Shown: piece by piece, positions 1 to 7,964 of the stretch
Layout: each line of letters begins with the position of its first letter
Numbering within the stretch: the first letter of the stretch is position 1
DNA from: Traorella massiliensis
GTDB taxonomy: Bacteria > Bacillota_I > Bacilli_A > Erysipelotrichales > Erysipelotrichaceae
NCBI RefSeq assembly: GCF_900104665.1
Contig: NZ_LT629969.1
Location: forward strand, 62,001-126,000
Reading direction: 5' to 3'
DNA length: 64,000 nucleotides
Program-made: the position numbers and the translations under genes
The notes under the pieces: model-generated
Seen by the model: the letters and a program-made list of their open reading frames with translations, nothing else
Told to the model about the DNA's origin: nothing
Databases searched by the model: none

Positions 1-2
1 TA

Positions 3-407
3 TCTGTGATTCAAAGTGAGGATTATGAGGGTGTGGGTGAATATGTATATGAACCAACAACGTCTGATTCATTTACTTTTACAACATCAGAGGAAGAAAA
101 TGATATGTTTGCTTTGCCAAATGATGAGGTTGTGAAAGCTATTGAAGAATTTAAAACGCAGTTAATGGCAGTATTAGATGAAACAGAGTATACATCTATA
201 GACATAGATAAGAGCAAGACTCCAATAAATGATTTGTTTCTTAATTTTAAATATAGTGAAGATGGTAATGAGGTTGTAGTTCAGTTTTTTAGAGATGGTT
301 ATCTGAGTATTTCTGGTTATGGAGAAAATGCAATGTATCAGTTTGATGAAGATACTGTGTCAAAGATCGTTGATTTATATGATGATTATACAGACAAGGT
401 TCAGTAA
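3..407 (+). CDS. C-terminal part of an unrecognised protein (5' end outside window)
   Basis: The frame is open to the left edge of the window; a GTG at 6 could be read as a start but has no visible ribosome site because the sequence begins there, so I treat it as a fragment. About 134 residues are visible. They are acidic and soluble, with a Ser/Thr/Glu-rich stretch at the start and then an alternating pattern that suggests a small alpha/beta domain near the C terminus. No membrane segment or catalytic motif is visible. I do not recognise the family. A hairpin follows 27 bases after the stop, so this is the last gene of its transcript. Confidence 0.55.
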   Translation, partial: SVIQSEDYEGVGEYVYEPTTSDSFTFTTSEEENDMFALPNDEVVKAIEEFKTQLMAVLDETEYTSIDIDKSKTPINDLFLNFKYSEDGNEVVVQFFRDGYLSISGYGENAMYQFDEDTVSKIVDLYDDYTDKVQ

Positions 408-433
408 ATAGAATATTTAAATTTTTATGATAA

Positions 434-471
434 AAAAGAGATGATAGATATGAGCGCTGATCATCTCTTTT
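434..471 (+). terminator. Intrinsic terminator-like hairpin after the partial first gene
   Basis: A perfect 12-bp stem (434-445 with 460-471, AAAAGAGATGAT/ATCATCTCTTTT) encloses a 14-nt loop. The T run is inside the stem and the tail is mixed, so termination may be partial. It separates the first gene from the thrE-like pair. Confidence 0.65.
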
Positions 472-493
472 GTGTTGTTGAATGACAAAATAC

Positions 494-522
494 TTTTTTT
501 CGGTTTAAAAGTTTTGTATAAT
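494..522 (+). promoter_or_regulatory. Possible sigma-A promoter of the ThrE-like operon
   Basis: TATAAT lies at 517-522, 17 bases after a weak T-rich -35 (TTTTTT, 494-499). It stands 17 bases before the ATG at 540. The -10 is perfect but the -35 is poor. Confidence 0.45.
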
Positions 523-539
523 CAAGTGGGTGATAAAAA

Positions 540-1292
540 ATGGATTGTAATCAGCTGGCACGTGCTGCGACAAAAGCAGGGGAGATTCTTTTGGAAAGTG
601 GTGCAGAAACATATCGAGTAGAAGATACGATGAAACGTATCTGTTTTGCTTATGGGGCAGAGGTGGTGGATGCTTATGCAACACCAACGATGCTTTTGAT
701 TTCTTTTTCGATTCATGGTGAGCTTTGTCATAATATTAAACGTACTCAAATCAAAAGTGTAGATTTGAGTAAGATCGATAAAGTGAATGATCTTTCAAGA
801 AGTATTCTTGAAAGCAGTATGTCTTTAGAAGAATTTTGTTTTCGGCTTGAAAAGATCAATCAGGAAAGTCCTTATCGTTGCCGGATCATTTTATTAGGGG
901 CAGCTATATGTACTTTTGGATTTGCATTCTTTTTTAAAGGAACAATTAAAGATGCACTATGTGCTGCCGTGCTAGGTGTAGCCCTAAAATTTATGATGAT
1001 TCAAATGGATCGAATTGATTTTAATTCATTTTTTAAATATTTAATTGGGGGTGCATTTGCAACGCTTTGTGCTATCTTGGCATCTAAACTGGGTTTGTGT
1101 CATTCGATCGATACACTGATCATATCGGTCATCATGCTTTTAGTACCGGGACTGGCGATTACGAATGCCATTCGTGATACGGTTAGCGGAGATCTTGTCA
1201 GTGGCCTGGCAAGGACGGCAGAGGCTCTTTTTGTGGCTGTAGCGATTGCTTTAGGAAGCGGACTTGTGTTTACGCTTTTAGGAGGATATTGA
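540..1292 (+). CDS. Threonine/serine exporter family protein, N-terminal half (ThrE/DUF1212)
   Basis: This 250-residue protein matches the N-terminal part of the ThrE amino-acid exporter family: a cytosolic start with the family signature SGAETYRVEDT near residue 20, then about five hydrophobic segments from residue 115. In Firmicutes the exporter is often split into two adjacent genes, and the second half follows after one base, so the two probably form one membrane transporter. GGTGAT precedes the ATG. Corynebacterium ThrE exports threonine and serine; the substrate here is inferred from family only. Confidence 0.8.
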   Translation: MDCNQLARAATKAGEILLESGAETYRVEDTMKRICFAYGAEVVDAYATPTMLLISFSIHGELCHNIKRTQIKSVDLSKIDKVNDLSRSILESSMSLEEFCFRLEKINQESPYRCRIILLGAAICTFGFAFFFKGTIKDALCAAVLGVALKFMMIQMDRIDFNSFFKYLIGGAFATLCAILASKLGLCHSIDTLIISVIMLLVPGLAITNAIRDTVSGDLVSGLARTAEALFVAVAIALGSGLVFTLLGGY

Positions 1293-1293
1293 T

Positions 1294-1734
1294 ATGTTGA
1301 ATGGATTGGGTGCAGTGCTTGCTTCGCTGGGTTTTGGAATATTATTTAATGTAAGAGGGGATAAATTACTCGTAGCCGCCTTGATTGGCGGTATTGGCGG
1401 TGTTATCTATTATGTCTGCCTGCAATTTGGAAATAGTGAGGGAATGAGCTTGTTTCTGGCTAGTATCATGGTCTCTTTGCTTTCGGAAATCTTTGCCCGT
1501 TTATTAAAATGTCCGGTAACGACTTTTCTTATTTGTGCGATCATTCCTTTGGTACCGGGTGGTGGAATGTATTACACGATGCTAGAAGTTATTTCAAATA
1601 ATATTGATGGAGCGATCATACTGGGATTTGAAACGATCATTCAAGCTTGTTGTATTGCAATCGGCTGTATTCTTGTTTCAAGCATGACTCGTGTTTTTTC
1701 ACAGATGAAAAGGAGACAGATATGTCAAAAGTAG
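1294..1734 (+). CDS. Threonine/serine exporter family protein, C-terminal half (ThrE_2/DUF3815)
   Basis: A 146-residue, almost wholly hydrophobic protein with four to five membrane helices; PLVPGGGMYYT around residue 90 is typical of the ThrE C-terminal domain. Its ATG lies one base after the TGA of the first half and is served by GGAGG inside that gene's 3' end, so translation is coupled. It should assemble with the preceding protein into one exporter. Confidence 0.8.
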   Translation: MLNGLGAVLASLGFGILFNVRGDKLLVAALIGGIGGVIYYVCLQFGNSEGMSLFLASIMVSLLSEIFARLLKCPVTTFLICAIIPLVPGGGMYYTMLEVISNNIDGAIILGFETIIQACCIAIGCILVSSMTRVFSQMKRRQICQK

Positions 1735-3965
1735 AACTGTTATGCCCGGCAGGAAGTTATGAAGCTTTTGAAGCGGCTTTATATAATGGTGCCGATGCAA
1801 TTTTTTTAGCGGGAGAAATGTATGGAGCACGAGCAAATGCTACAAATTTTACTCTTGAAGAAATGAGAAAAGCAGTTTCTTTGGCTCATTTATATGGTGT
1901 CAAGATTCATGTGACATTGAATACGCTGATTCATGATGATGAGTTAGATCAATGCCGTGCTTATCTTAAGGAACTTGAAGCAATGGGGGTAGATGCGATC
2001 ATTGTCCAGGATCTAGGTATCATGACCATGATCCAGCATGAGTTTCCTTCTTTAAGCATCCATGCCTCTACACAGATGCATGTTCATAATTTAATGGGTG
2101 TAGAACAATGTAAGAAATGGCAGCTGGAGCGCTGTGTCGTGGCAAGAGAAACACCCTTGGATGAGATTTCAAAAATGTGTCAGCAAGGTATTGAAATCGA
2201 AGTATTTGTACAAGGTGCTTATTGTGTCAGCTATTCTGGAGAATGTCATATGAGCCGTAGTATCGGACATCGCAGTGCAAATCGTGGTGAATGTGCTCAA
2301 AGCTGTCGCTTGCCTTATACTTTATATCGAATGAATGATGGCAAAGAAGAAAGAATCAAAACAGAGGGGAAGTATCTTTTGTCGATGAAAGATCTAAATG
2401 CGTTACCTCTGATTCCTGAATTGATTGAATGTGGAGTGTCTTCTTTTAAAATTGAAGGAAGGATGAAGCGTCCTGAATATGTTGCCTGTATGTGCCGTAT
2501 CTATCGTCAGGCCATTGACTGTTATTATAAGGGAAAACCATTTGATGTAAATGAAAAGATAGCAGAAGAAATGAAGAAGGTCTTTAATCGTGGCTTCACA
2601 AGTGGTTATCTCGATAAAAAAGAGGGCATGGTTTTGATGAGTACGCTTCGTCCGAATCATCAAGGGGTACGTATCGGTAAAGTGGCTGGCTTTCATGGTG
2701 ATAAGATGAGCATTGCCTTAGAAAAAGAACTGCATCAGCATGATGGTATCCGTATCTTGAATGAGAAAGAAGATCAAGGATTTATTGTCAATTATATCTA
2801 TAAAAATAATAAACTGGTTTCTTCAGCGAACAATGAAACGATTCAACTGCAGAAAGTCAAATGTAAAGTTGGCGATATCGTGATGAAAACCAGTGATTCA
2901 AAACAGCTGGAAGAACTAGGTAAGCTTCCAGTACGTAAAGTAGAAATCAAGATCAAGGCTTGTCTGAAACTTCATCAGCCTTTTATGCTGCATCTAAGTG
3001 ATGGAACTTGTGAAGTTATTGTTAAGAGTGAAAATATTGTTGAGAATGCTTTAAAAACTCCTTTGGATCGTGAACGAATTGAAACACAGCTGAAAAAACT
3101 AGGAAATACACCTTTTATATGTCATGATATCGAAATTGAGATGGATGACAGGATCTCTTTTCCTATTTCTGAATTAAATGAATGTCGTCGGAAAGCCTGT
3201 GATGAATTAATAAAACGACGGATGGAAGTAAATAAAAGAGTTCTTGAGAAAAAACCTTATGATGAAGTCAAAGTAGAGATGACTCATCAAATTCGAGTCA
3301 GCATTACAAATGAACAGCAATATGATGTCGTTAAACAATATCCATGTGAGATTTATATAGCTGATACAGAACTATATGAAAAGTTAAAAAAAGAAAATAG
3401 TCATGTTCACTATAATTATCCACGTGTCGTCCATCATCTTTATTCAGATTCAGGGATGATTCATGAGATCGGCGGTTTAGAGAAGGCAGACATGGCAAGT
3501 CCTTATATGAACTGTATGAATGCTTACAGTGCTTATGTATTATTTAAAGAAGGAGTAAAATGTATTTCTCTTTCATATGAGTGTAGAGATGAAGATCTTG
3601 AAAAGCTGATTTCTGATTATCAAAGATTGTCAAAACATTCAGGGAATTTTGAAATAGAGGTTTATGGACGAGTTGAAAATATGGTACTTGAAAATTGTCT
3701 GATCAAGAGTCAGCTGCATACGGCTGATCACTGTCAGCAATGTCATCAATATCCATATTATCTCAAAGATCAAAAAAATAAAGCTTATCGTCTTGTAGGT
3801 GATGAAGATTGTCATTTGAAAATTTATCATAGTGATATCTTTGATAAAATAGATCGTATCAATGATTATCGTCAATATGGAATCACCAATTTTGGTGTGA
3901 CCTTAACTTTTGAAGATAGAGAAGAAAGTAAAAATATCTTAAATAGGCTCTTTTCTAAGATGTAA
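1722..3965 (+). CDS. Peptidase U32 family protein (collagenase-like, DUF3656-containing type)
   Basis: I start this at the ATG at 1722, preceded by AAAAGGAGA, although the frame is open further upstream; it then overlaps the exporter gene by 13 bases. The 747-residue product begins VELLCPAGSYEAFEAAL, the standard U32 start, and has the U32 signature E-x-F-x2-G-A-x-C with CVSYSGEC, followed by another pair of cysteines (GECAQSC). Length and architecture match U32 proteins with a DUF3656-like C-terminal half. Relatives are linked to rRNA or tRNA hydroxylation (RlhA, TrhP) rather than proven proteolysis, and the cysteines are thought to hold a cluster. The exact substrate cannot be read from sequence. 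Confidence 0.85.
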   Translation: MSKVELLCPAGSYEAFEAALYNGADAIFLAGEMYGARANATNFTLEEMRKAVSLAHLYGVKIHVTLNTLIHDDELDQCRAYLKELEAMGVDAIIVQDLGIMTMIQHEFPSLSIHASTQMHVHNLMGVEQCKKWQLERCVVARETPLDEISKMCQQGIEIEVFVQGAYCVSYSGECHMSRSIGHRSANRGECAQSCRLPYTLYRMNDGKEERIKTEGKYLLSMKDLNALPLIPELIECGVSSFKIEGRMKRPEYVACMCRIYRQAIDCYYKGKPFDVNEKIAEEMKKVFNRGFTSGYLDKKEGMVLMSTLRPNHQGVRIGKVAGFHGDKMSIALEKELHQHDGIRILNEKEDQGFIVNYIYKNNKLVSSANNETIQLQKVKCKVGDIVMKTSDSKQLEELGKLPVRKVEIKIKACLKLHQPFMLHLSDGTCEVIVKSENIVENALKTPLDRERIETQLKKLGNTPFICHDIEIEMDDRISFPISELNECRRKACDELIKRRMEVNKRVLEKKPYDEVKVEMTHQIRVSITNEQQYDVVKQYPCEIYIADTELYEKLKKENSHVHYNYPRVVHHLYSDSGMIHEIGGLEKADMASPYMNCMNAYSAYVLFKEGVKCISLSYECRDEDLEKLISDYQRLSKHSGNFEIEVYGRVENMVLENCLIKSQLHTADHCQQCHQYPYYLKDQKNKAYRLVGDEDCHLKIYHSDIFDKIDRINDYRQYGITNFGVTLTFEDREESKNILNRLFSKM

Positions 3966-3988
3966 GAAATTTTCATGAAGAAAAAGGC

Positions 3989-4002
3989 TGTAAACGCTTG
4001 CA
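3989..4002 (+). promoter_or_regulatory. cre-like CcpA site overlapping the -35 of the ankyrin/EF-G-like unit
   Basis: TGTAAACGCTTGCA matches the Bacillus cre consensus TGWAANCGNTNWCA at all but one defined position. It overlaps the -35 hexamer, a position that would allow catabolite repression. Binding is inferred. Confidence 0.45.
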
Positions 4003-4026
4003 TTTTTTGGATAAAGTGTTTACAAT
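3998..4026 (+). promoter_or_regulatory. Sigma-A promoter of the leader ORF / ankyrin / EF-G-like unit
   Basis: TTGCAT (3998-4003) and TACAAT (4021-4026) are separated by exactly 17 bases. The start of transcription would fall near 4033, just before the ribosome site of the 21-codon ORF. Confidence 0.75.
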
Positions 4027-4054
4027 AGAGTCATAAGGAAGAGGAGTGAGGACC

Positions 4055-4120
4055 ATGAAAACAGTTGTTGTGCAGACAATCGGCAAATTGATTCATGGGG
4101 TTCCTTGCGGGGTTTTGTGA
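4055..4120 (+). CDS. 21-residue leader-type ORF before an intrinsic terminator
   Basis: A short frame begins at ATG 4055 behind a strong AAGGAAGAGGAG and ends with TGA at 4118-4120. The peptide starts MKTVVVQTIG and ends HGVPCGVL. It is the first translatable frame after a good promoter, and its stop lies 6 bases before an intrinsic terminator, which in turn precedes the ankyrin gene. This layout is that of a leader peptide in transcription attenuation, but no competing antiterminator pairing was found, so it may instead be an independent small gene. No homology is recognised. Confidence 0.5.
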   Translation: MKTVVVQTIGKLIHGVPCGVL

Positions 4121-4126
4121 GTTTTT

Positions 4127-4156
4127 AGCGAGCGTTTGTGTGCGTTCGCTTTTTTT
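4127..4156 (+). terminator. Intrinsic terminator between the leader ORF and the ankyrin gene
   Basis: AGCGAGCG (4127-4134) pairs with CGTTCGCT (4143-4150) through one G-U pair and is followed by six T residues. It lies inside the transcription unit, 35 bases before the ankyrin start, so downstream genes depend on read-through. Confidence 0.75.
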
Positions 4157-4190
4157 GTCTCTTCATTTGATCTGGAAGGAGGAACATAAT

Positions 4191-4859
4191 ATGGATCAAT
4201 TCAACAAAACATTCTGGGATGCATGTGCTAACGGTGATGTAACGGTGGTTGCAGCCCAAATTAAGCAGGGTGTTGATGTCAATTATCAAAATGGTGAAGG
4301 AAGAACTGCTTTAATGAGAAGTGCTAAGCGTGGATATAAAGATATCGTACGTTTGCTGGTTGATAATGGTGCTGATGTCAATCTTTTAGACGGACGTGGC
4401 AAGACAGCATTAATGGGAGCAGCAAAAAAAGGTCATAAGACGATCTGTAAGAAATTAATTGAAGCAGGTGCTGATGTCAATGTAGCGGATAATAAAGGAA
4501 GAACAGCGCTTCAGCGAGCAGCTTTCCAGGGAATGGATCGTGTTATTGAAGAACTGCTTAAAGCTGGAGCTGAGATCAATACACAGGATAATGAAGGAAG
4601 AACACCTTTGATGGAAGCTTGTTTAGCGTTTAAGTTTGATGTCATTCGTCAGCTGGTAGAGGCTGGTGCGGATGTAAATATGCAGGATAAACGTGGATGT
4701 ACGGCTTTGATGCGTGCGGCTTATGGCGGATATACGGAATTGGTGAATTATTTGCTGGAACATGGTGCAGATAAAGAAATGACCGATCAGGATGGCAATA
4801 AAGCGATTCATTATGTAAGAGAACATTGTCTGGCTGAATTAAAGCCAATTTTGAAATAG
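4191..4859 (+). CDS. Ankyrin-repeat protein
   Basis: The start is ATG 4191 behind GGAAGGAGG; the longer open frame upstream runs through the terminator and is ignored. The 222-residue protein is built almost entirely of about six 33-residue ankyrin repeats, with the recurrent G-R-T-A-L-M-x-A-A and L-L-E-x-G-A-D-V-N motifs. There is no signal peptide or membrane segment, so it is a cytoplasmic binding scaffold. It sits 10 bases before the EF-G-like GTPase gene and is probably co-transcribed with it. The partner is unknown; association with the GTPase or the ribosome is only a guess from context. Confidence 0.85.
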   Translation: MDQFNKTFWDACANGDVTVVAAQIKQGVDVNYQNGEGRTALMRSAKRGYKDIVRLLVDNGADVNLLDGRGKTALMGAAKKGHKTICKKLIEAGADVNVADNKGRTALQRAAFQGMDRVIEELLKAGAEINTQDNEGRTPLMEACLAFKFDVIRQLVEAGADVNMQDKRGCTALMRAAYGGYTELVNYLLEHGADKEMTDQDGNKAIHYVREHCLAELKPILK

Positions 4860-4869
4860 AGGTGCCCTT

Positions 4870-6960
4870 ATGAGAGACTATTTAGCGCATGAAGTTCGTA
4901 ATGTAACGGTATTAGGACACAGTGGTGCCGGAAAAACTGCTGTATTGGAAGCCATGCTTCATTTTACGAAAGCGACCGATCGCTTTGGAAAAACGAGTGA
5001 AGGAAGTTCGATCATTGACTATGATCCTGAAGAAGTCAGAAGAGGATTATCGGTTTATACATCGATCGTACCTATTGAATGGAAAGATACAAAAATCAAT
5101 TTTATCGATACTCCAGGTTATTTAGACTTTGTCGGTGAAATGGAAAGCGGTTGTGCAGCCGGAGATAATATTTTAATCGTCGTAGGAGCCAAAGAAGGTG
5201 TTCAGTCTGGTACACAGCGAGCATGGGAAGTGGCTATGGAAAAGAAACTGCCAACAATTTTCTTTGTGAATAAAGTGGACGAGGAGCATGCTTCTTTTGA
5301 TAAGGCTTATCAGGGATTGCGTGAAGCTTTTGGTAAGAGCGTCATTCCTTTTGAAGTTCCGATTCTAGAAAATGATGAAGTGATCGGTTCAATCAATATT
5401 CTTCGTGATAAGGCCTGGTATTTTAAAGGTGATAAGGCTGATCGCAATAAGAGCTATGATGTTCCTGATAATATGAAGGAAGTTGTTGCTGATTATAAGA
5501 ATCAGATTGCTGAAGCTATTGCGATGGGTGATGATGATCTGATGGAGAAATTCTTCTCTGGAGAACCATTTACAGAAGCTGAATTGACTCGTGGCGTACG
5601 TTTAGGTGTACGTAATGGAGAGATTCGTCCGGTATTCTCAGGAAGTGCTATTAATATGACAGGTATTGAGCGTTTGCTTGATCTGATCGATAAATACTTC
5701 CCAACTTATGGTGAACAAGGAACCATAACGGTAACAGATATTGATAAGAATGAACCGGTTGAACTTTTGACGGATGAGAAAGGTGATCTGACGGTACAGG
5801 TTTTCAAGACGATCGTTGACCCGTTTGTTGGCCGAATCAGCTTTATAAAGGTACGCAGTGGTGTCTTAAGCAGCGATACGACTGTATATAATCCAAAAAA
5901 GGATAAACTGGAAAAGATCTCACAAATCTTTATTATCAAAGGTAAACATCAGACGGCTGTCGGTAAATTGTTTACAGGTGATATCGGTGCTGTAACAAAA
6001 CTGGCTTATACACAGACAAATGATACATTATGTGAAAAAGGTAAATACTACGTTGTTGATGAAATTAAATTCTCAGAACCAATGCTGGGTGTAGCTGTAT
6101 GGCCAAAATCTAAGAATGATGATGACAAGTTATCAAATGCTCTGAATAGAATGTGTGAAGAAGATCCGACTACACGTCTTGTAAATAATAAAGAAACAAA
6201 GGAAAATGTGTTATATGGTGTAGGAGATCAGCATATTGATGTTATCGTCAATAAGATGAAATCGAAATATAAAGTAGAAGTCAATCTGACAACACCAAAA
6301 GTACCATATCATGAAACAATCAAAAAGACAGTCATTGGTGAAGGACGTCATAAGAAACAATCTGGAGGACATGGTCAGTTTGGTCATGTATTTGTGGAAT
6401 TCTCACCAAACCCGGATAGTGAAGATATGGTCTTTGAAGAAACGGTATTTGGCGGAGCTGTACCTAAACAATATTTTCCGGCTGTAGAAACAGGCTTAAG
6501 AGAATGTATGGCAAAGGGTTATCTGGCAGGCTATCGAATGGTGAATGTCAAAGCTAATTTGAAAGATGGTAAATATCATGATGTTGATTCAAGCGAGATG
6601 GCCTTTAAGCTGGCAGCTCATCTGGCATTTAAAGATGCTATGCCGAAAGCAGGATGTATCTTATTGGAGCCAATTGTTAGCGCAACAGTTGTGATTCCGG
6701 ATGAATATACAGGAACGATCATTGGCGATTTTAATAAACGTCGTGGAACGATCATGGGTATGGATATGGAAGGAACACATCAAGTTATCAATGCACTTGT
6801 ACCTTTGGCAGAAATGATGAAATATCCAACTGACTTGCGTTCAATGACTCAGGGACGTGGTAAATATACGCAGGTATTTGATCATTATGATCCGGTACCA
6901 GCAAATATCGCTGAAAAGATCATTGCAAATGCAGATAAACAAGATGATGACGATGAATAG
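4870..6960 (+). CDS. Elongation factor G-like translational GTPase (EF-G paralogue)
   Basis: A 696-residue protein with the whole EF-G layout: G domain with P-loop GHSGAGKT near residue 17, DTPGYLDF (G3) and NKVD (G4), then domains II to V; domain IV carries KQSGGHGQFGHV. It differs from the canonical fusA product at 44398 in having GHSGAGKT rather than AHIDAGKT and RGLSVYTSI in the switch I region. This places it in the EF-G-like paralogue group, not among TetM-type protection proteins, which keep HVDAGKT and RGITI. GAGGTG precedes the ATG. Its role in translation or ribosome maintenance is not established. The C terminus is acidic. Confidence 0.85.
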   Translation: MRDYLAHEVRNVTVLGHSGAGKTAVLEAMLHFTKATDRFGKTSEGSSIIDYDPEEVRRGLSVYTSIVPIEWKDTKINFIDTPGYLDFVGEMESGCAAGDNILIVVGAKEGVQSGTQRAWEVAMEKKLPTIFFVNKVDEEHASFDKAYQGLREAFGKSVIPFEVPILENDEVIGSINILRDKAWYFKGDKADRNKSYDVPDNMKEVVADYKNQIAEAIAMGDDDLMEKFFSGEPFTEAELTRGVRLGVRNGEIRPVFSGSAINMTGIERLLDLIDKYFPTYGEQGTITVTDIDKNEPVELLTDEKGDLTVQVFKTIVDPFVGRISFIKVRSGVLSSDTTVYNPKKDKLEKISQIFIIKGKHQTAVGKLFTGDIGAVTKLAYTQTNDTLCEKGKYYVVDEIKFSEPMLGVAVWPKSKNDDDKLSNALNRMCEEDPTTRLVNNKETKENVLYGVGDQHIDVIVNKMKSKYKVEVNLTTPKVPYHETIKKTVIGEGRHKKQSGGHGQFGHVFVEFSPNPDSEDMVFEETVFGGAVPKQYFPAVETGLRECMAKGYLAGYRMVNVKANLKDGKYHDVDSSEMAFKLAAHLAFKDAMPKAGCILLEPIVSATVVIPDEYTGTIIGDFNKRRGTIMGMDMEGTHQVINALVPLAEMMKYPTDLRSMTQGRGKYTQVFDHYDPVPANIAEKIIANADKQDDDDE

Positions 6961-6966
6961 ATGATG

Positions 6967-6998
6967 AAAGGATATCGGATGACCGATATCCTTTTTTT
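6967..6998 (+). terminator. Intrinsic terminator of the ankyrin/EF-G-like unit
   Basis: A 12-bp stem (AAAGGATATCGG, 6967-6978, with CCGATATCCTTT, 6983-6994), a 4-nt loop and a T tract to 6998. Confidence 0.9.
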
Positions 6999-7014
6999 AA
7001 TAATATGAAAAAAA

Positions 7015-7043
7015 TTATCAATGTGAAAAGTTTGTGTTATACT
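7015..7043 (+). promoter_or_regulatory. Extended -10 promoter of the small membrane protein gene
   Basis: TTATCA (7015-7020), 17 bases, then TATACT (7038-7043) with an extended TGT directly before the -10. Confidence 0.6.
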
Positions 7044-7075
7044 TAGAAGGATTATAAGAAAGTAGGAGAAAGAAC

Positions 7076-7345
7076 ATGAATAAAAACAAAGATGAAATTC
7101 AGAAAGAAACGAAAAAAAGCAATAAGTCGATGATTTTTTATATTTTAGCGGTACTTTTGCTGCTTTATATGGGAATGAGTGCCATTACGAGTTATCAGTC
7201 ATTTGCAGTTTACTGTGAAAATTATAGTTTAGATAAGATGGACCAGTGGTTCTTAGGTTTCCAGACGATTTTAGCTGCGACTGTCCCATGTCTTGTTTAT
7301 GCCGCAATACTTTATGGTGTTGGATTGCTGTTAGAAAAGCAATAA
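7076..7345 (+). CDS. Small two-helix membrane protein of unknown function
   Basis: An 89-residue protein with a lysine-rich N-terminal tail (about 20 residues), one hydrophobic helix near residues 22-42 and a second near 62-84. GTAGGAGAAAG precedes the ATG, and it has its own promoter and terminator, so it is a monocistronic gene. The positive N-terminal tail suggests that end is cytoplasmic. I do not recognise the family and see no catalytic residues. Confidence 0.7.
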   Translation: MNKNKDEIQKETKKSNKSMIFYILAVLLLLYMGMSAITSYQSFAVYCENYSLDKMDQWFLGFQTILAATVPCLVYAAILYGVGLLLEKQ

Positions 7346-7410
7346 ATGTTGAACTAAATCGCAGGTTGTCATTTATTAAATTGATAAAAGTGGTAGATTG
7401 ATATCATAAT

Positions 7411-7451
7411 AGAGTATTTTATGGAAATGAGTTCCTAAAATACTCTTTTTT
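7411..7451 (+). terminator. Intrinsic terminator after the small membrane protein
   Basis: AGAGTATTTTA (7411-7421) pairs with TAAAATACTCT (7436-7446); inside it GGAA/TTCC extends the stem, and a T tract follows. Confidence 0.9.
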
Positions 7452-7705
7452 TATTTACATTTTTGGAGGGTTTATAAAAAATAAATTAGAATTGTTGAAA
7501 ACTATTATATTAAACATGGAAATAAGCATAATTGATTATTTTATTTATCAAAATAGTAAACGTTTGCATAATTTGGTTGTTGGTTTGTATGAATTAAAAT
7601 ATGCAAATATACGCATTGTTAAAAAATACAAAATCTCGCTTAATGAGTACAAAGTCAAATTACCAAAATATGGTTATACTTTATTTGTGAGGGCTTTCAT
7701 TCGAT

Positions 7706-7719
7706 TTTAAGCGCTTTCT
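7706..7719 (+). promoter_or_regulatory. cre-like site upstream of the GH31 gene
   Basis: TTTAAGCGCTTTCT matches the central part of the cre consensus (AANCGNTNWC) but deviates at positions 2 and 14. It is located 246 bases before the GH31 start, a plausible place for catabolite control of a glycan-use gene. Confidence 0.35.
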
Positions 7720-7794
7720 AAGCATTAAAACATATCAGATATTCATGTTTTAAGATTCTGAATGATAATCTGTACTTTATCGTTCGAAAAAAAA

Positions 7795-7812
7795 AGACTT
7801 GTAAAAAAGTCT
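7795..7812 (-). terminator. Minus-strand intrinsic terminator with no assigned gene
   Basis: AGACTT (7795-7800) pairs with AAGTCT (7807-7812). Read leftward, the stem is followed by nine T residues (the A run at 7786-7794). No minus-strand protein gene lies nearby, so it may end a short antisense or small RNA starting within 7813-7965, or be fortuitous. Confidence 0.4.
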
Positions 7813-7964
7813 ATCTTCAAAAAATTGTAAGTATGATGTATCGAATTAAAAGCTACGCTTATTCTTACAGACTTGAGGGTGAAACTGAAGGATGGAACCA
7901 CAAAGGAGGGATCTGAAACAAAAAAAAGTACAATTGAATAGAGGAACAAATGAAAGGAGAAGGT

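Larger units (their letters stand above)
7346..7964. other. Long non-coding stretch before the GH31 gene
   Basis: This stretch holds the terminator at 7411-7446, a cre-like site at 7706-7719, and a hairpin with a T run on the minus strand at 7795-7812. A 72-codon frame at 7492-7710 starts with TTG, lacks a ribosome site and is very Ile/Lys-rich, so I do not call it a gene. No convincing sigma-A promoter for the GH31 gene was found, though one must lie in or before this region. Confidence 0.6.

Noticed and set aside
1647-1721. 25 extra codons at the N terminus of the U32 protein
   Set aside because: They overlap the exporter gene; AAAAGGAGA and the family start both point to ATG 1722.
4870-6960. 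TetM-type ribosome protection protein
   Set aside because: P-loop is GHSGAGKT and not HVDAGKT, and RGITI is missing; it belongs to EF-G-like paralogues.
7492-7710. 72-codon plus-strand frame before the GH31 gene
   Set aside because: TTG start, no ribosome site, Ile/Lys/Asn composition as expected of AT-rich non-coding DNA. It contains LPKYGY, like LPKYGW in the frame at 29359, and a TnpB remnant was considered, but the match is too short.
7875-7915. GGATGGAACCAC upstream of the GH31 gene and GGTGGAACCACG at 55340, both like the T-box core
   Set aside because: No specifier stem, no terminator/antiterminator pair and no amino-acid gene downstream; the second lies in the TnpB remnant. Similarity judged fortuitous or part of an element tail.
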